A DNA stretch of 64,000 bases from Acanthornis magna (GCA_036785705.1 JAWUZG010000332.1:4092001-4156000), one strand, 5' to 3'; counted from the first letter of the stretch, positions 9,104 through 21,820 are shown. Numbers and translations are program-made. Notes: generated from the letters alone by a model not told the origin.

Positions 9104-12100
9104 GTCAGTGGCCCTCCCTTCCTCGACGGTACTTTCTCTCCCTCCCCTGCCCTTTCTCACCGCCTCCTGTACAGTTGGTGCTGTGAGCCAGGTTCAGTTC
9201 CCGTGCCCCGGGGGGGGGTCGGTGCTTGACGGGTGCTGAAGGATGTCAATGACACTTTTGCATCTGCGTCCCGGACCTCCCCGATGTCCCATTTCTCTTG
9301 CTGACGTCAGGCAGAAATCAGGGTCTTATGGCCATCCGCAGCAGTTACGGTCCACAGCTGAGGTTTGCTGCTGTAGTTGTTCTGATAGTTGTTCTGCCCT
9401 AGAATGAATTCACTGCTGATTGCTCTGACAGGTGCCCCAAGGTGTCAGCCTTTCAAGCAACTCTCTGTGCTTTCTGGTGGGTAGCATTTCGACCCGAGCT
9501 TGCTGAAGGAGCAGAAGAACTGCAGGTTATGATGTTTGCAGTCCCCCAGGGGCTGTGTATTGCCTTATTGCCTTTGGTAACCGCTGACCATGCTGGTATT
9601 AATCCGGTTTCTTATGGAAAACTGTTCTCCTCCTCTAATTCTGCTCACAAAGAGATCTGATGCAAGGTGACAATTGTGATTTAATGGACAGAAAGTCCTC
9701 CAGTTTCCTTCTACCACGAAACTCGTTAAGAAAGTAGGGAGGTTGTGACTAACGTTTCCATGTTTCCATGATCTTTTTCCACGTATCATGTTGCTTTAAT
9801 TAGGTATCATAAAGTGTAGGGGCAGAGGAATGTGCCCCAAGGTAAGGGTTACAAGCAAGAAATTTCTTTTCATTTTCCTGCTGCCCCTGTTCCCAACGTC
9901 GTGGATTTGTGATCCTGGCCTGGAAAATAGCGTGAAATACACTGGCCTATTTTGAAGTTCTTTCAAAATTTGCATCATTGGCAACATCATTTCAAAAGCC
10001 CTGGAAATCTCCCCAGTAATGAAGAAACAAAGTAACAACCTCAAAAATCAAAGAACCACCATTCCCCACCAAGCCTCAAATAACACTCTCCTGCATAGTC
10101 ACTATCGTGTGTTACACTGGTGTTCTCACCAACACTTTGGGTTTTTTCTCAGCACATGACATCAATGCAATCACCATGTAGAGTTGTCCCAATATCACCT
10201 TTAGAAAGAGCTTTGCTCCCAGGTCTACCACGTTTCCAACTGAGATAGCTGAAGCACTGCAAAACATGAGATGTCAGCAGCAGAAATTCTGCTGTAGACT
10301 GTGTTGATGATGCTGTCTCTTGAGTTTTTTATGCTGCTGTCGTTGCTGAGAAGGGTAAGCAAAAGTCGGGTTAAGCCTCGAGGTAGGAAAGGAAACTATG
10401 GTCTGTGGCACAGAGTAGTGCCTGGCCATTTCCTTATCTGAAGGGTGACCTTGAGAAGTGGGAAACCTTGGTTTTGGGGAAACTGGAAGTCCTTGGGAAG
10501 ATCATGGGTCATGTCATAAGAAAGGAATGTGGGATTATATTTGTCTTGAGAACACATCTCCGAGTGGTGAGTGGAGGATGTCTAAAGGAAAGTGTGAGGC
10601 AGGATGGGAACAGAGTATTCTTGCTGAGGATCCTTTCCCAGGCCCTAAGGGTCTGGAGTGGGAGGCCTTCCTGATCATGAGACAGTGTGTGATACTGAAA
10701 TGCTTAAAATGATCCTCTGAGGTTCTGAATGTCCCATCAGAGACATTCCCTTGTGCTGCTGCCTGCCTGATGTAGTCCATGTGTTGGTAAGAGCTGGTGA
10801 GATGGAGAGTGCTGAATGTTGTCTGATTTGAAACTGCTTGTTTCAAAAGAGTTGCTGAGGGAAGGGAATGCTTCATGCTGCTGTCCATGTGTAGTAGTGG
10901 ACATCCATAGCAGTTTCCACTGCTGTTGATTTTGCCATGCTAGTTCCTTTCTCCTCCTTGGGTGGGATTTATAATGACATGTGATTAGGTGGGTGTAATC
11001 TTGATGTGCTCAACTTCAGCTTCTTGTGCACTGCACAGGTGACCTCAGGAGAGATGGCTTGTCCTGATGTCACACATGGCACATTCTGATATCTGCAGGT
11101 ACAAACCAAGCCCTGCACTGCAGCCCAGCTCTGGTTTCACATGGTACAAATTCTTCCACTCAATTGACCTTGTGAGTGCTTTTATGCTTTGGTATTTGCT
11201 GTGGTTCTCTTGATGATATAAATCTGTGTGGTCTGGGAATAGAGCTGTCACAGCTCTGATTCCAGAATGTTCATGAACTCTAATGTGCTGGTCTGTGGTG
11301 TTTCCACGTAAGATTGCTGAAAAGGAACAAAGCATCAGTGGTGAACTTATGCAGCTGGAAAGAGCCTGCCAGATGCTGTGTGGCTTTTCAGCCCTCAGTA
11401 TGTTCCCTATGCCAGTCATGAGGGAAGGTGAAGATGTACAAAGAACTGAATCACATGCAGAGCAGAGTTTACAGCTGGATCATATTGCTGGGTTCCAGCA
11501 ATGTTTGTTATTTTGGCAGTGATCCTCCATTTGGCACTAAATAGGGCCTGGACCTGTGTGTTGGGGAGGGTGAGTTTGAGTGGGGAGGAGTGTTGCTGCA
11601 GGAAAATGGAGATGGTGGGTGGAACACAATCTGTGTCGTTGGGAGGAGCTATGGAGATCTCATTTCCCATGGCATGGGATAGAGGATACGAATAGAAAAT
11701 CTTGAGAGAAGGCCCAGGTGCATAGGGCTGTTATCCTGGGACCCTGTCAGGACCTCCAGTAGTTCTGCCTATTCTTGTGCTCTGTTGTTCCCTGTGATAC
11801 CGCTGTTTGTGATGTTACCTGCCACACATGCCTTCAATTGCTTGTATTTTGTGTGGAGTGCTGTTGGTCAAACAGAAAGTTTATAAAATTTGTATCATTC
11901 TGCCAGCCTTCTCAGAACATTACCTTGGTAATTTCTCTGGTGTTGGTCTTGCTAGGGAGCAGAAATTGCTGGTGACATTAAGGAACTCTGTCCCTTAAAA
12001 CCAGTACTCCTGGTCCTGGAGATTCTCGTTCTGAAAAAGCAACCAGTGATGCTACAGGTAAGTTACTTGTACCTGAAGAGGCTGTGTGTGAGAGACAGGT

Positions 12101-12854
12101 GTACTTTGGTTCCTGTTGAGCTGTGCTATCTTCACGTTGAATCAACTGGATGCTGCCTGGGTTGAAATGCCTCTATGTTTGGAGCACCACTGCCTGCTTT
12201 CATTCCTTTCCTGTTGCTGCCTGGCACAGGGTGAGCAGGTGGAAGCAAGGACAGATGTAGAAGTGCCATTAATGCATTTCTTGGGGTAGATGTTGCTGGG
12301 CATGCAGCAGCTCTTCTCAGTGGCAATGGCGTGGTGTTACACTTGTGGCTTTGGGTTGGATTTGCAGGTGGAACATGAGTAAGGAAGAAGAGCTCTTCAT
12401 AGAAGTGTATGAGGACTGCTCGGTAACTGTGGTCTCATTGTGCTTTTACATCACTATTGGAGGATCACTGTGATGGGCTGTGATGGGACTGAGTTCCCGA
12501 ATGAGAGACTCTTCAGGGTTTTTTGGAATCTTTGGAGCCTTTTTTATTAGATGTCCCAGCAGCTGTTTCTCAGGCTTTTGTGTCAGAGGGTGTTGGAACC
12601 TGTTCTGATGTAGCAGAGATGTTCTTTGCCATCTGACTGCCTTGCTGTACTATTGCAGGTCCTTGAGAGGACTGCAAGGTGAAGAGTGTGGCCTTTATTC
12701 TACAGGGCGTGGAAATTGCAGGTGCATGGGAGGGAGGCAAGCAGAAAGCTTGTTCCCTATCAACAGGGACAGGAGGTGGTAGGGAAGAGAAATGAGAACT
12801 CTTTCCAGAGGATATATCCATGCTTCATGGCGGGAGTGCTGTAGGTATTTTTTA
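9104..12854. other. Spacer S2 (between V2 and V3), class B
   Basis: No protein gene recognised. It is a class-B spacer: blocks such as ATACACTGGCC...TTTGCATCAT (about 9940-9975) and CATTTCAAAAGCCCTGGAAA (about 9988-10007) recur in S7, S8 and S9. The short ORFs present do not keep frame in the sister spacers. It contains one + strand consensus 5' splice site, listed at 12058. Confidence 0.7.
12034..12064 (+). other. Sense 5' splice-site block in S2
   Basis: GATGCTACAG|GTAAGT, donor GT at 12058-12059. The preceding pyrimidine/AG acceptor seen in S1, S3, S4, S5, S6 and S8 is not clear here, so no exon length is given. Confidence 0.3.
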
Positions 12855-13920
12855 ATATTTTGTTAAATGAAAAAATGAACCGAAACTACAAGGATGGAAG
12901 CAGAGGAGAGTGGAGGCAGTGACAAGGCACCGAGAATAAAGAAGGAGAACAAAGAGACAGGAAGAGAGAGAGGAAGAAGAGAAAGGAAGAAGGAGATTTA
13001 AAAAAAAAAGTATGGGTTTGAAATAATCAGTGTGAAAAAGAAGAATGAGAGCTTTTCCCAAAGGACATTTACAATGTGCATCATGACCGTTTGGAAAATA
13101 TTTTAGTCAAGGGAAAAAAAGGACAAAGTGGAATCAGAAGAGGGGCAAAATACGACAGGGATAAGTAGGACAGAAACGACACAGGAAAAGAGTACAGGGA
13201 AAGACAAGGGAAGAGGAAAACAGAAGGGGGAAAATGAATAGCAAAATGAAGTAAGAAGAAAGTAAGGAGCCTATGCAAGTAAAGGAGAAAAGAAGCCAAC
13301 AAAAAAACCCAAAAAACAACAACGACAAAAAACCCAAGAACAACAACAACCAAACAAACAAAAAACCCAGCAAACCGAAAGGAATGTTAGGAAGAAAAGA
13401 ATAGGGTGGAAGAATAGAAGCGAAGATACAGGAGATGACCAGAACGCACCTGCCTTGTCTGCAGACCCTGAGAGGAGTTGGTGCCTAACAAGACCCCATC
13501 AGGCTATAACACCGGGTTCCAGTGCTGCTGACTCCGACTTTGATGATCAGTGTTGCGGCGCCCGAGGAAACAAACGACCGTCCAGTGCGGCAAAGTATAA
13601 TGGAGGATGGAAAGAGAAGAAAAACGGAGTAAAGAATCGGGAACTACAGGGCAATGACGAAAAAGAAGGAGAACGAAAAGAAGAAGACAGAGGAGGAAAG
13701 AAAGGAGTGGGAAGGGGCAGGAAAAGTAGGAAAGAATAGAGAAAGCAAATATAATTCAAAAGAGAGAACTGAAGGAAGAAAGCAGAAAAAAAAAAAAAAG
13801 AAACACGACTTAAGAACAAGATATGAAGGACTTTTTCCAAGGAACCAGCAAGTGATACGAAAAATAAGTAAGAAAGAAAATTATAATAGGAAGAAACGGC
13901 GGAGGAGGTGCCCTTAAAGG
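12855..13920 (+). repeat. Purine-rich zone upstream of V3
   Basis: Purine tracts at about 12855-13260 and 13593-13915. Between them, at about 13290-13380, is an A/C-rich stretch of AAC/AAAC repeats not seen in the other units. A run of about 13 A lies near 13787-13799. Confidence 0.7.
13450..13592 (-). other. Antisense exon-like element, unit 3 (degenerate)
   Basis: Aligns with the unit 2 element but the canonical donor is lost (CTGCAG|ACAAGG). A shifted donor GCAG|GTGCGT at 13449-13450 remains possible, and the acceptor AG is gone (CAAAGTATA on the + strand). Stops interrupt the frame that is open in unit 2. Confidence 0.25.
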
Positions 13921-14150
13921 ACGCGGGCGGTGTCGATGAGCGTGTGAGGCGGCGGAGCAGCGCACGGTGTCGCTGCAGGCTCAGGAACGATGTCTCAGCG
14001 GCTCCGCCCCGGTGCGGCGGAGAGCCCGGCTGTGAGCGCGGGGGGGCGGCGCGGGCCGGGCAGCACAGCCGGTGAGTCCGGGCGGCGGCCGAGAGCCGTG
14101 CGGGGCCCGGGCGGGGGCCAGAGGCCACAGCGACATCGGCGGAGGCGGCA
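13921..14150 (+). promoter_or_regulatory. V3 promoter and 5' leader
   Basis: CSE-like core GCACGGTGTCGCTGCAGG at about 13962-13979, then the GC box and G-run. An ATG at 13990 matches the one upstream of V2, but here it is out of frame with the V3 start at 14151 and its reading frame overlaps the start (to 14367). The leader contains GGTGAGT at about 14070, a 5'-splice-like match absent from V2, V4 and V9. Confidence 0.6.
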
Positions 14151-16658
14151 ATGGGCGATCGTTGGTGTCCGGCGGTGGTGCGGGTGCTGGTGCTGCAGGC
14201 GGCCTGGGCGCTGGCGGGCGGGCAGGTGCGCTACTCGGTGCCGGAGGAAGCCAAGGCCGGCACGGTGGTGGGGCGTCTGGCGCAGGACCTGGGCCTGGAG
14301 GCGGGCGAGGCGGAGGCGCGGCGGCTGCGGCTGGTGGCGCAGGGCCGGCGGGCGAGCGTGGAGGTGAGCGGGGCGAGCGGCGCGCTGCTGGTGAGCTCGC
14401 GGCTCGACCGGGAGGAGCTGTGCGGCAAGAGCGCGCCGTGCGCGCTGCGGCTGGAGGTGCTGGTGGAGCGGCCGCTGCGCGTCTTCCACGTGGAGCTGGA
14501 GGTCACCGACATCAACGACAATGCCCCCATCTTCCCCGCCGCCCGAAAAAACCTCAGCATTGCGGAATCATCTCTGCCGGGTTCTCGTTTCCCGCTGGAG
14601 GGCGCGTCGGATGCAGATATCGGAGCGAATGCTCAGCTCTCCTATACACTCAGCCCCAGCGAACATTTCTCTTTGGATTTACAAAAATCGAATGAGCGAA
14701 ATATTGAACCTGAACTTGTTTTAACGAAATCTCTGGACCGTGAGAAAATGCCCGTGCACAGGTTGGTGCTGACGGCGACTGACGGGGGCCGGCCGTCACT
14801 AACGGGTACAATGGAGCTGGTGATCTCGGTGCTGGATGCGAACGACAACGCCCCCAAGTTCAACCAGTCGGTGTATAAAGTGCAGCTACCTGAGAGCACT
14901 GCTGTGGGGACACTGGTGACACGTGTGAACGCCACGGATCCGGACGAGGGAATAAATAGCGAAGTAACCTATACCATAACGAACTTCATTCCCCCAAGTG
15001 GAAGAGATATGATTACCATCAATACGAACACCGGGGAAATTCACCTCACGGGCAGCTTAGACTTCGAAGAAGTCAATGTATTTGATTTTCGTATTGAAGC
15101 GAGAGACCAAGGATGGCCCCCGCTGTCGGGGCACTGCAAGGTGGTGCTGGAGGTGCTGGATGTGAATGACAACGCACCGGAGGTGTGGGTGACGTCGCTG
15201 TCGGTGCCGGTGCCGGAGGACGCGTCGGTGGGGACGGTGGTGGCACTGCTGAGCGTGTCGGACCGGGACTCGGGAGCGAACGGTCGCGTGCGGTGCTGGG
15301 TGTGGCCGGCGTCGCCGTTCGGTCTGGAGGCGACATTCGCGGGCTCGTACTCGCTGGTGCTGCGCGAGGCGCTGGACCGGGAGCGCGTGTCGGAGTACGA
15401 GGTGGAGGTGCGTGCGGAGGACGGCGGAGCGCCGCCGCTGCGCGCCAGCCGCGGGGTGCGCGTGCCGGTGTCGGACGTGAACGACAACGCGCCGGCGTTC
15501 GCGCAGGCGGTGTACACGGTGCTGGCGCGGGAGAACAACGCGGCGGGCGCGGAGCTGGCGCGGCTGTGGGCGCGGGACCCGGACGAGGCGGGCAACGGGC
15601 GCGTGAGCTACTCGGTGTGGGAGGGCGGCGTGGCCGAGGCCGCGGGCTCGTCCTCGTCGTCGTCGGGAGGCGGCGTGTGGCGTTCGGCGTCGAGCTACGT
15701 GTCGGTGGACGCGGAGAGCGGGCGTCTGTGGGCGCTGCAGCCCTTGGACTACGAGGAGCTGCAGGTGCTGCAGTTCGAGGTGCGCGCGGTGGACGCGGGG
15801 GAGCCGCCGCTGTGCGGCAACGCCACGGTGCAGCTCTTCGTGCTGGACGAGAACGACAACGCGCCGGCGCTGCTGCCGCCCGCGGGCTCGGGGCCGGAGG
15901 CGGGCGCCGTGGCGGCCGAGGCTGCGGCGGCGGTAGCGGCGGGGGTATCGGGGGCGGTGTCGGGCACGCTGTGGGCGTGGGCGGCGTGGGGGGCGCCGGC
16001 GGGGCAGGTGGTGGCGAAGATCCGCGCGGTGGACGCCGACTCGGGCTACAACGCGTGGCTGCGCTACGAGCTGTGGGAGCCGCGGGGCAAGGGCCCGTTC
16101 CGCGTGGGGCTCTACAGCGGCGAGGTGAGCACGGCGCGGGCGCTCGAGGAGGCGGACGGCCCTCGCCAGCGGCTGGTGATCGTGGTGCGCGACCACGGCG
16201 AGCCGGCGCGCTCGGCCACGGCCACGCTCAGCGTGTCGCTGGTGGAGGCGGCCGAGGCGGCGCTGGCCGCGGGATCCTCGTCGTCGTCGTTGTTGTCGGG
16301 GCTGCGTCCGGCGTCGGTCGCGGAGAGCGGCTCAGGTGCGGCGAGTGCGGCGACGAACGTGTGGCTGGTGGTGGCCATCTGCGCCGTGTCGAGCCTGTTC
16401 CTGCTGGCCGTGGTGCTGTACGCGGCGTCGCGCTGGGCGCCGCGGGCGGCCGTGCTCTCGGGGCCCGGGCCCACGACGCTCGTGTGCGCCAGCGAAGTGG
16501 GCAGCTGGTCGTACTCGCAGCGCCACAGCCGGAGCCTGTGCGTGGCGGACGGCGCGGGCAAGAGCGACCTCATGGTTTTCAGCCCCAACTTCCCTCCGCC
16601 TCCGCCAGGCCCCGCGGCCAAGGACACGCAGCCGGAGCCGTCTGCTCTCCTGGACACG
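14151..16658 (+). CDS. PCDHA: V3: PCDHA variable exon, 836 codons
   Basis: Intact alpha-type exon of the same six-EC design as V2. Own features: EC1-EC2 linker ends IAESSLPGSR (as in V9); EC2-EC3 family I, very close to V4 (about a dozen replacements, such as REKMPVHR and DMITINTNTG); EC5 insert AEAAGSSSSSSGGGVWRS; EC6 insert with an extra Ala (EAAAAVAAG); four TCG codons in the stalk; ASVAESG before the membrane helix. Donor GTCAGT at 16659. The frame stays open past the donor to 16910, passing an AATAAA at 16884, so an unspliced truncated isoform is conceivable. Confidence 0.95.
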
Positions 16659-16883
16659 GTCAGTGGCCCTCTCTTGCTCATCTCTACTTATTCTCGCCCT
16701 CTTCTGTCCCTTCTCCCTCGCCCCCTGGGCACGTCCTGCTGCGATCCAGGCTCAGTTCCCTCGGCTGGAGGGCGGTGGGTGCTTGGCGAGTGCTTTAAGA
16801 ATTTAAAGGCGCCTTTGCCCCTGCCGCCTAGTCCTTGTTTCATGTCTCCGGTTCTTGCTGGTGGGCGGGGAGAGCTTTGCAGA

Positions 16884-16889
16884 AATAAA
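16884..16889 (+). terminator. Possible intronic poly(A) signal after V3
   Basis: AATAAA 226 bases past the V3 donor, inside the read-through frame. A matching AATAAA follows V4. Function is unproven. Confidence 0.3.
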
Positions 16890-19517
16890 GGTGTAGAGGC
16901 ACCCCTTTGACGTTCCGTTCCGGAGCTGAGATTTCCTGCTGTGGATATGAATTATTGTCCCCTAAGATTTAATCACTGCTCGATGCGATGAAAACTCGGT
17001 GTCAAGCTTTGCACATGAGGCTCTTGCTTACTGCTGTGCAGCGCTTCCACCCGAGTTTAGTGAAGGAGTGCGAAACAAGGAGGCTCTGTTGCTATTAATC
17101 CCCCTGGTAGTATGTACTGCCCTGTTGCCTTTGCTGACTGCTGACAGTGCTGGTATGACATGTGGTTTCTTCTCCATCCTCATCTTCTGTAATGTTCCTC
17201 TACAAAGGATGTGAAGACAGGTGACGATTTGGATTTCCAGTGTTATGTATTTTCAAACTGCTTACTGTAGTTTTTTTCATTGTGATTAGTCCAACAGAGT
17301 CATAGTGAAAACTGGGAAGGTCTTCTGGAGCTTTTGTGGGGTTTTAGTTTGTTGATTTGCGGGTTTTGTTGTTGATTTTGTTGTTATTTTTGTTTGGTAT
17401 TCCCCCAGTTTTTGTTAGCTCTCGTTGTGAACTTGCCTTCGTGACTGGACAGGAGGCTATATGTACACTGACCTGTATTGACAGTTTTTCAATTTCTCCT
17501 ATACAGTAGATGTAATTTGCTACATTGCTGTGCTTGTCAGCATGTGGATTGCTCTCTCTGTCTCTCTCTGTGACACGACTGCCCATTTCCATGAGAGCTC
17601 TCCTGACCTGAGCTCTGCAGAGAGTATTACTCTCAAGTCTGTAGCATTTGCCCCTGGAATTTCTGACCTCAAGGTGCAGCTGCAGAGAGTCTGATACACA
17701 CACTGCTTGGGATGCCACCTATGTGGTGTCTACAGTGTTCCGACTGCTGAGATGGGTGAGCAAAAGTGAAATTAAGCCTTGGGATGGGAATTTGTGACGT
17801 CACAGTTGTGAATATGGTCGTGGCAAAGTAGAGCCTGGAAAGGTTCTTTGAAAGGCGATCTTGTGCAATGGGGAGACTTGTCTGGAGGAACTGGAAAACT
17901 GTGGGCAGACCATCGTCCATGTCATAAGAAAAGGGGCATGGGAGATAGGAGATGATGCCTTTTTCTGGAGCATAAGCGTTCCAGACTGGGGAGTGGAGTA
18001 TGCCTACAGAAAAGCAGGAGGCAGGATGGGCACAGAGTGTTTCTGCCCAGGATCCTTTCCCAGGTACCAAGGGTCTGGGGTTGGAGGCCTTCAGGATCTT
18101 GAGATAATATGTGGTATTGAAATGGCCATGAAGTCCTTTGAGATTATGAGTATCTCCTGTCAGAGACAGTGCCTTGTGCTGCTACTGGCCTAACATGTGG
18201 AATTCATTGGATAAGAGCTGGTAACTTCCAGACCGAAGAACATTTCTGCTACTGTTTTGGGAATGTTTTTGTGGGAGAGTAGTGCTACAACCTGCTGTCT
18301 ATGTGTATTTATAGGATGTTTATAAAAGCTTCCACAGCTGTTGCCATGGTGTATCTGTGCTTCTCTTCAGACACGATTTTTAAGGGCAGTTGAGCATGTG
18401 GGTGTTATCTCGTTGGTTCTTCCCCTACTTATGCTCTTGCACAGTCAGTCTGGGTAGAGATGGTGTGTCCTGTTATCTCACATGGCTTATTCTGGAGTCT
18501 GGATGTGCACACAAAACCACCTCATCAACAGAGCAGCTCAGGTCTAGTTTTCTATTGTAGGAATTCTCGTACACAGGTCACATTTTGAATAGATTTGTGC
18601 TTCAGTTTTTACTGTGGTCTCTTGAAGGAGTAGATCTGTGAGGACTGGGATCAGAACTATTCAGGACTCTAATCAGAGAACCTTTAAGAACTCAGTTTGT
18701 ATTTGAAATTGCTGAAAGCTCACAAAGCATCCTGGCATGTGGGAAAATCAAAGAGTCACAGAGTGCATTTGCAGCACTCTATATAATATTCTTTGTGCCA
18801 GCCATTAGAGGAGCCAGCCACGATGATTTGAATACATCATTGGGGAGGAAATAGAGAATGTCTGCTTAGCTGAGGAGATCCCAGTTCCCAGGGTAACAGG
18901 TAGATGATTACAGTTGAATAAATCGGGAAGGGTCCCACCACACAGTGCTGCTCTCCTGGGATCCTCTCAGGACACCATGAAGTTCTGTATATCTTAGGGC
19001 TCTCTTGTTCTTTCTGGTATTACTGCTTGGGAAGACAACTGCCCTGTGTGCCTTTAATTACTTGGGTTTGGTGTGGTATGTTGTTACTCAAAGAGAAGCT
19101 TTTGAAATTTGGGTCATGCTGCTGAGCCTTCTCTGAACCTTTCCCTTGTTACCTTAGTCTTGCTAGATTGGTTTTAGTATTGAAGATGTTACCAAAACTT
19201 GCATTTCAATATAGCAGAATGGGACCTTTTGTTTTATTCTCTTCTCTATCCACTGCACGTGCTTTTGTTTTGCTGGTTTTGTTTGTTTTTTGGTTTATTC
19301 CCTGACTCTTATTGACAACGTGGCAGATATGTTGGCTATTTCCGATCAGTATGGGAGATGTCTATTCTGCTCTTCTGAGCGAAGTTTCACTTTGAGAGAA
19401 TGTCTGTAATTTACAAGTCTGCTTCCTTCTTCCCTGTGACAGAAGTGCATAATGAGCACTGCACACTGTCCAGCTTTTGTGGAACATAAGTAATTTTTTT
19501 CTGTCCAGCTTCCCCAG

Positions 19518-19603
19518 AAACACAGATAATGTTAAGGGCAAATATTCTTTAAAAATAACTTCCCCAAAAATACTTCTTTTCTGAAGAAGGAACCAGTTAA
19601 GAG
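19518..19603 (+). other. Sense exon-like block in S3
   Basis: Acceptor-like TTTCTGTCCAGCTTCCCCAG precedes it and GAG|GTAAGT follows at 19604; 86 nt. Same size and borders as in S4. Confidence 0.35.
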
Positions 19604-20542
19604 GTAAGTTGTACACCGAAAATGGATGCGTTTGAGAGACAGGTGTACTTTAGTTCCTGTTCAGTTGTGGCATCTTTTTGATAAATCAGCAGGATGTTCA
19701 TGTTATTGGACCAACAAAGCACCATTGCCTGCCCTCATTCCCTTTCTGATGCTTCCAGGCACAGCATGAGTGCGTGACAGCAAGCAGGGATGGAGGAGGG
19801 ACCAAAATCCATTTCACTAAATAGATGTGTAGGAGGTCAAGAGGATGTTCTTAGTGACAATGCTGTGGTGTTACCTTCATGGCTTTTGTTTGACCGTGTG
19901 TCAAATGGATCATTCTAATGTGAGTGAGAGGCTTTCCGTGGGGCCTAATGCTCTTATATATCAAGGTTCTTGGTGTGCTGTCTAGGCAGTGAGTGCCTGC
20001 CTGAAAGGAAGACAGGAACTTTGAACATGCAGATGGAAAATGAGTCAGGAAGGATCGATGTACATGAAGAGTCCTCAGGAGCTGTGTTTGCCCAGTTATT
20101 TTTCAGCATTCTTGGAGGATTATCGTGCTGAACTATGATGGGCTTGAGTTCCTAAAGGAGAAACTCTGCTGTGTTTGCACTCTCTCAAGTCAGTTTACAC
20201 AGATGTCTCAATAGCTCTGGCTTCAACGGATGTGTCAGTGAGTGGTGGAACCTGTTCTGATGCAGTAGAACTGTTCTTTGCCATCTGACTGCCTTGCTGT
20301 GTTATTGCTGGGTCCTTGAGAAGACTGGAGGTTGAAGACTGTGCCTGAAGGGAAAGGAAGATGCAGATGCATGGATGGCAAGTAAGTTTTTCCCTATCCA
20401 CATGGATAGGAGGTGTAGGGAAGAGAAATGAGACTGTAGCCCAAGGGCATGTCCATAGTTTGTGGCAAGGATGCTGTAAGTATTTTTAGAATGTTTGTTA
20501 AAGGAAAGAATGTACTGAAGATGTGAGTATGGAAGTAGAAAA

Positions 20543-20644
20543 TACTTTCTTGTGCAAGTCTCCCCATTGCACAAGGTCACCTTTCAAAGTACCTTCCCAG
20601 GCTCTACTTTGCGACGACCATATTCAGCTCTGTGAGGTCACAAG
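20543..20644 (-). repeat. 102-bp inverted copy of spacer sequence
   Basis: Interrupts sequence that is continuous in S4 (GTAGAAAA/GAAGGGG). Its reverse complement closely matches the spacer block at about 17800-17880 (GAATATGGTCG, CAAAGTAGAGCCTGG, CAATGGGGAGACTTG). It is flanked by AAAA on both sides and has a hairpin near its left end (CTTGTGCAA, 9 bases, TTGCACAAG). This fits a template-switch event rather than a transposon. Confidence 0.65.
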
Positions 20645-21565
20645 AAAAGAAGGGGAGGCAATGACAGGAAGGAGAGGAAGGGAGAAGAGAAAGGAAGAAG
20701 GATGTAGAAAGAAGGAGATTAAAGAAAGAGGGATGTGAAGGAAGAAGAAGATTGTTCAAAGAAGAAGAATGAGATATATTCCCAAAGAACACGTCCAATC
20801 CTCATTGCGAGGATTTGGAAAATATTTTAGTTAAGGAAAGAAAAGATCACAAGAGACAAGGTGGATACAGAAGATGAGAGAGGAAAAGACCTAGGACAGG
20901 GAGAAGCAGGAAGGAAAAGACATAGAGAAAGAACGAGGACAAAGGAGGGAAAGATGGAAAATGGAAGGGAAAAGAAGAAACACCAGGAGGAAATAATAAT
21001 AAAAAAGAAACATAAGGAGCCTATGGAAATAAAAATAAATCCAGAACAAAAGTATGAAATGAGGAACAGAATGGAGACATAAAACAGACGATAAAAGAGC
21101 TGACCAGCACGCAAGGGCCTTACCTGTAGACGTTGAGCAGAGTTGGTCCCTAAGAGTCTTGGTTAGAGGACCTCACTCCGGCAGTAATACCGCGTAATTC
21201 GCACTGATGACTCCGAATTTGAGGGTCTTTTCCACAGCGCCGGAAAAAAATTACGGCCTTCAAGCTTGGCTAAAGAATAGAGGACGGTGTAAAGAGATGG
21301 GAGAGGAACGTGAAGAATGGGGAGTAGCAAACAAAGACAAAAATGAAGACAGAGAAGGAAGAAAGAGAAAAAACTACACAAGAAAGAAAAGAGAAATTTA
21401 AAATGCTTAAAATAAGAAAATGAAAAAAGCAAGGAAAAAAAAAAAACAAGCTAGCGAAGAAAGAGGAGGAAGAAATGAAGAATGATTTGCAAAAAACCAG
21501 GAGGAGATAAGTAAGAAAACTAATGAAAATAAAGAGGAGCATGGTAGGAAGAAACGTCAGAGGAG
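20645..21565 (+). repeat. Purine-rich zone upstream of V4
   Basis: Tracts at about 20645-21105 and 21271-21540, nearly the same as those upstream of V5. Confidence 0.75.
21124..21269 (-). other. Antisense exon-like element, unit 4
   Basis: Minus strand: acceptor CTATTCTTTAG, 146 nt, donor CTACAG|GTAAGG. Same length and both splice signals as in units 2 and 5. A TGA stop interrupts the frame open in unit 2 (just after AVLLPE), so it is not protein coding in that frame. Confidence 0.4.
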
Positions 21566-21820
21566 ATGGCCATGAAGGGGCTGAGGCGCGGGCGCTGTCA
21601 CGGAGCATGTAGGACGGCGGAGCAGCGCACGGTGTCGCTGCAGGCTCAGCAACGGCGTCTCGGCGTCTCAGCGGCTCCGCCCCGGTGCGGCGGAGAGCCC
21701 GGCTGTGAGCGCGGGGGGGCGGCGCGGGCCGGGCAGCAGAACCGGGGAGTCCACCAGCCGTGCGGGGCCCGAGCGGAGCCCGGACGGGGGCCGGCAGCTA
21801 CAGCGGCAGCGGCAGCAGCG
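21566..21820 (+). promoter_or_regulatory. V4 promoter and 5' leader
   Basis: CSE-like core at about 21626-21643 (GCACGGTGTCGCTGCAGG), preceded by GAGCATGTAGGACGGC, which is shared only with V6 and V9. GC box and G-run follow. The ATG near core position 13990 of V3 is replaced by GGCGTC. The leader has CGGGGAGTCC rather than the GGTGAGT form. Confidence 0.6.

Larger units (their letters stand above)
16659..20542. other. Spacer S3 (between V3 and V4), class A
   Basis: Nearly identical in long blocks to S4 (for example 18550-19600 with 26170-27220), which points to a recent tandem duplication; more distant from S1. No protein gene seen; the small shared ORFs are carried along by the duplication and lack any recognisable domain. 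Confidence 0.75.
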
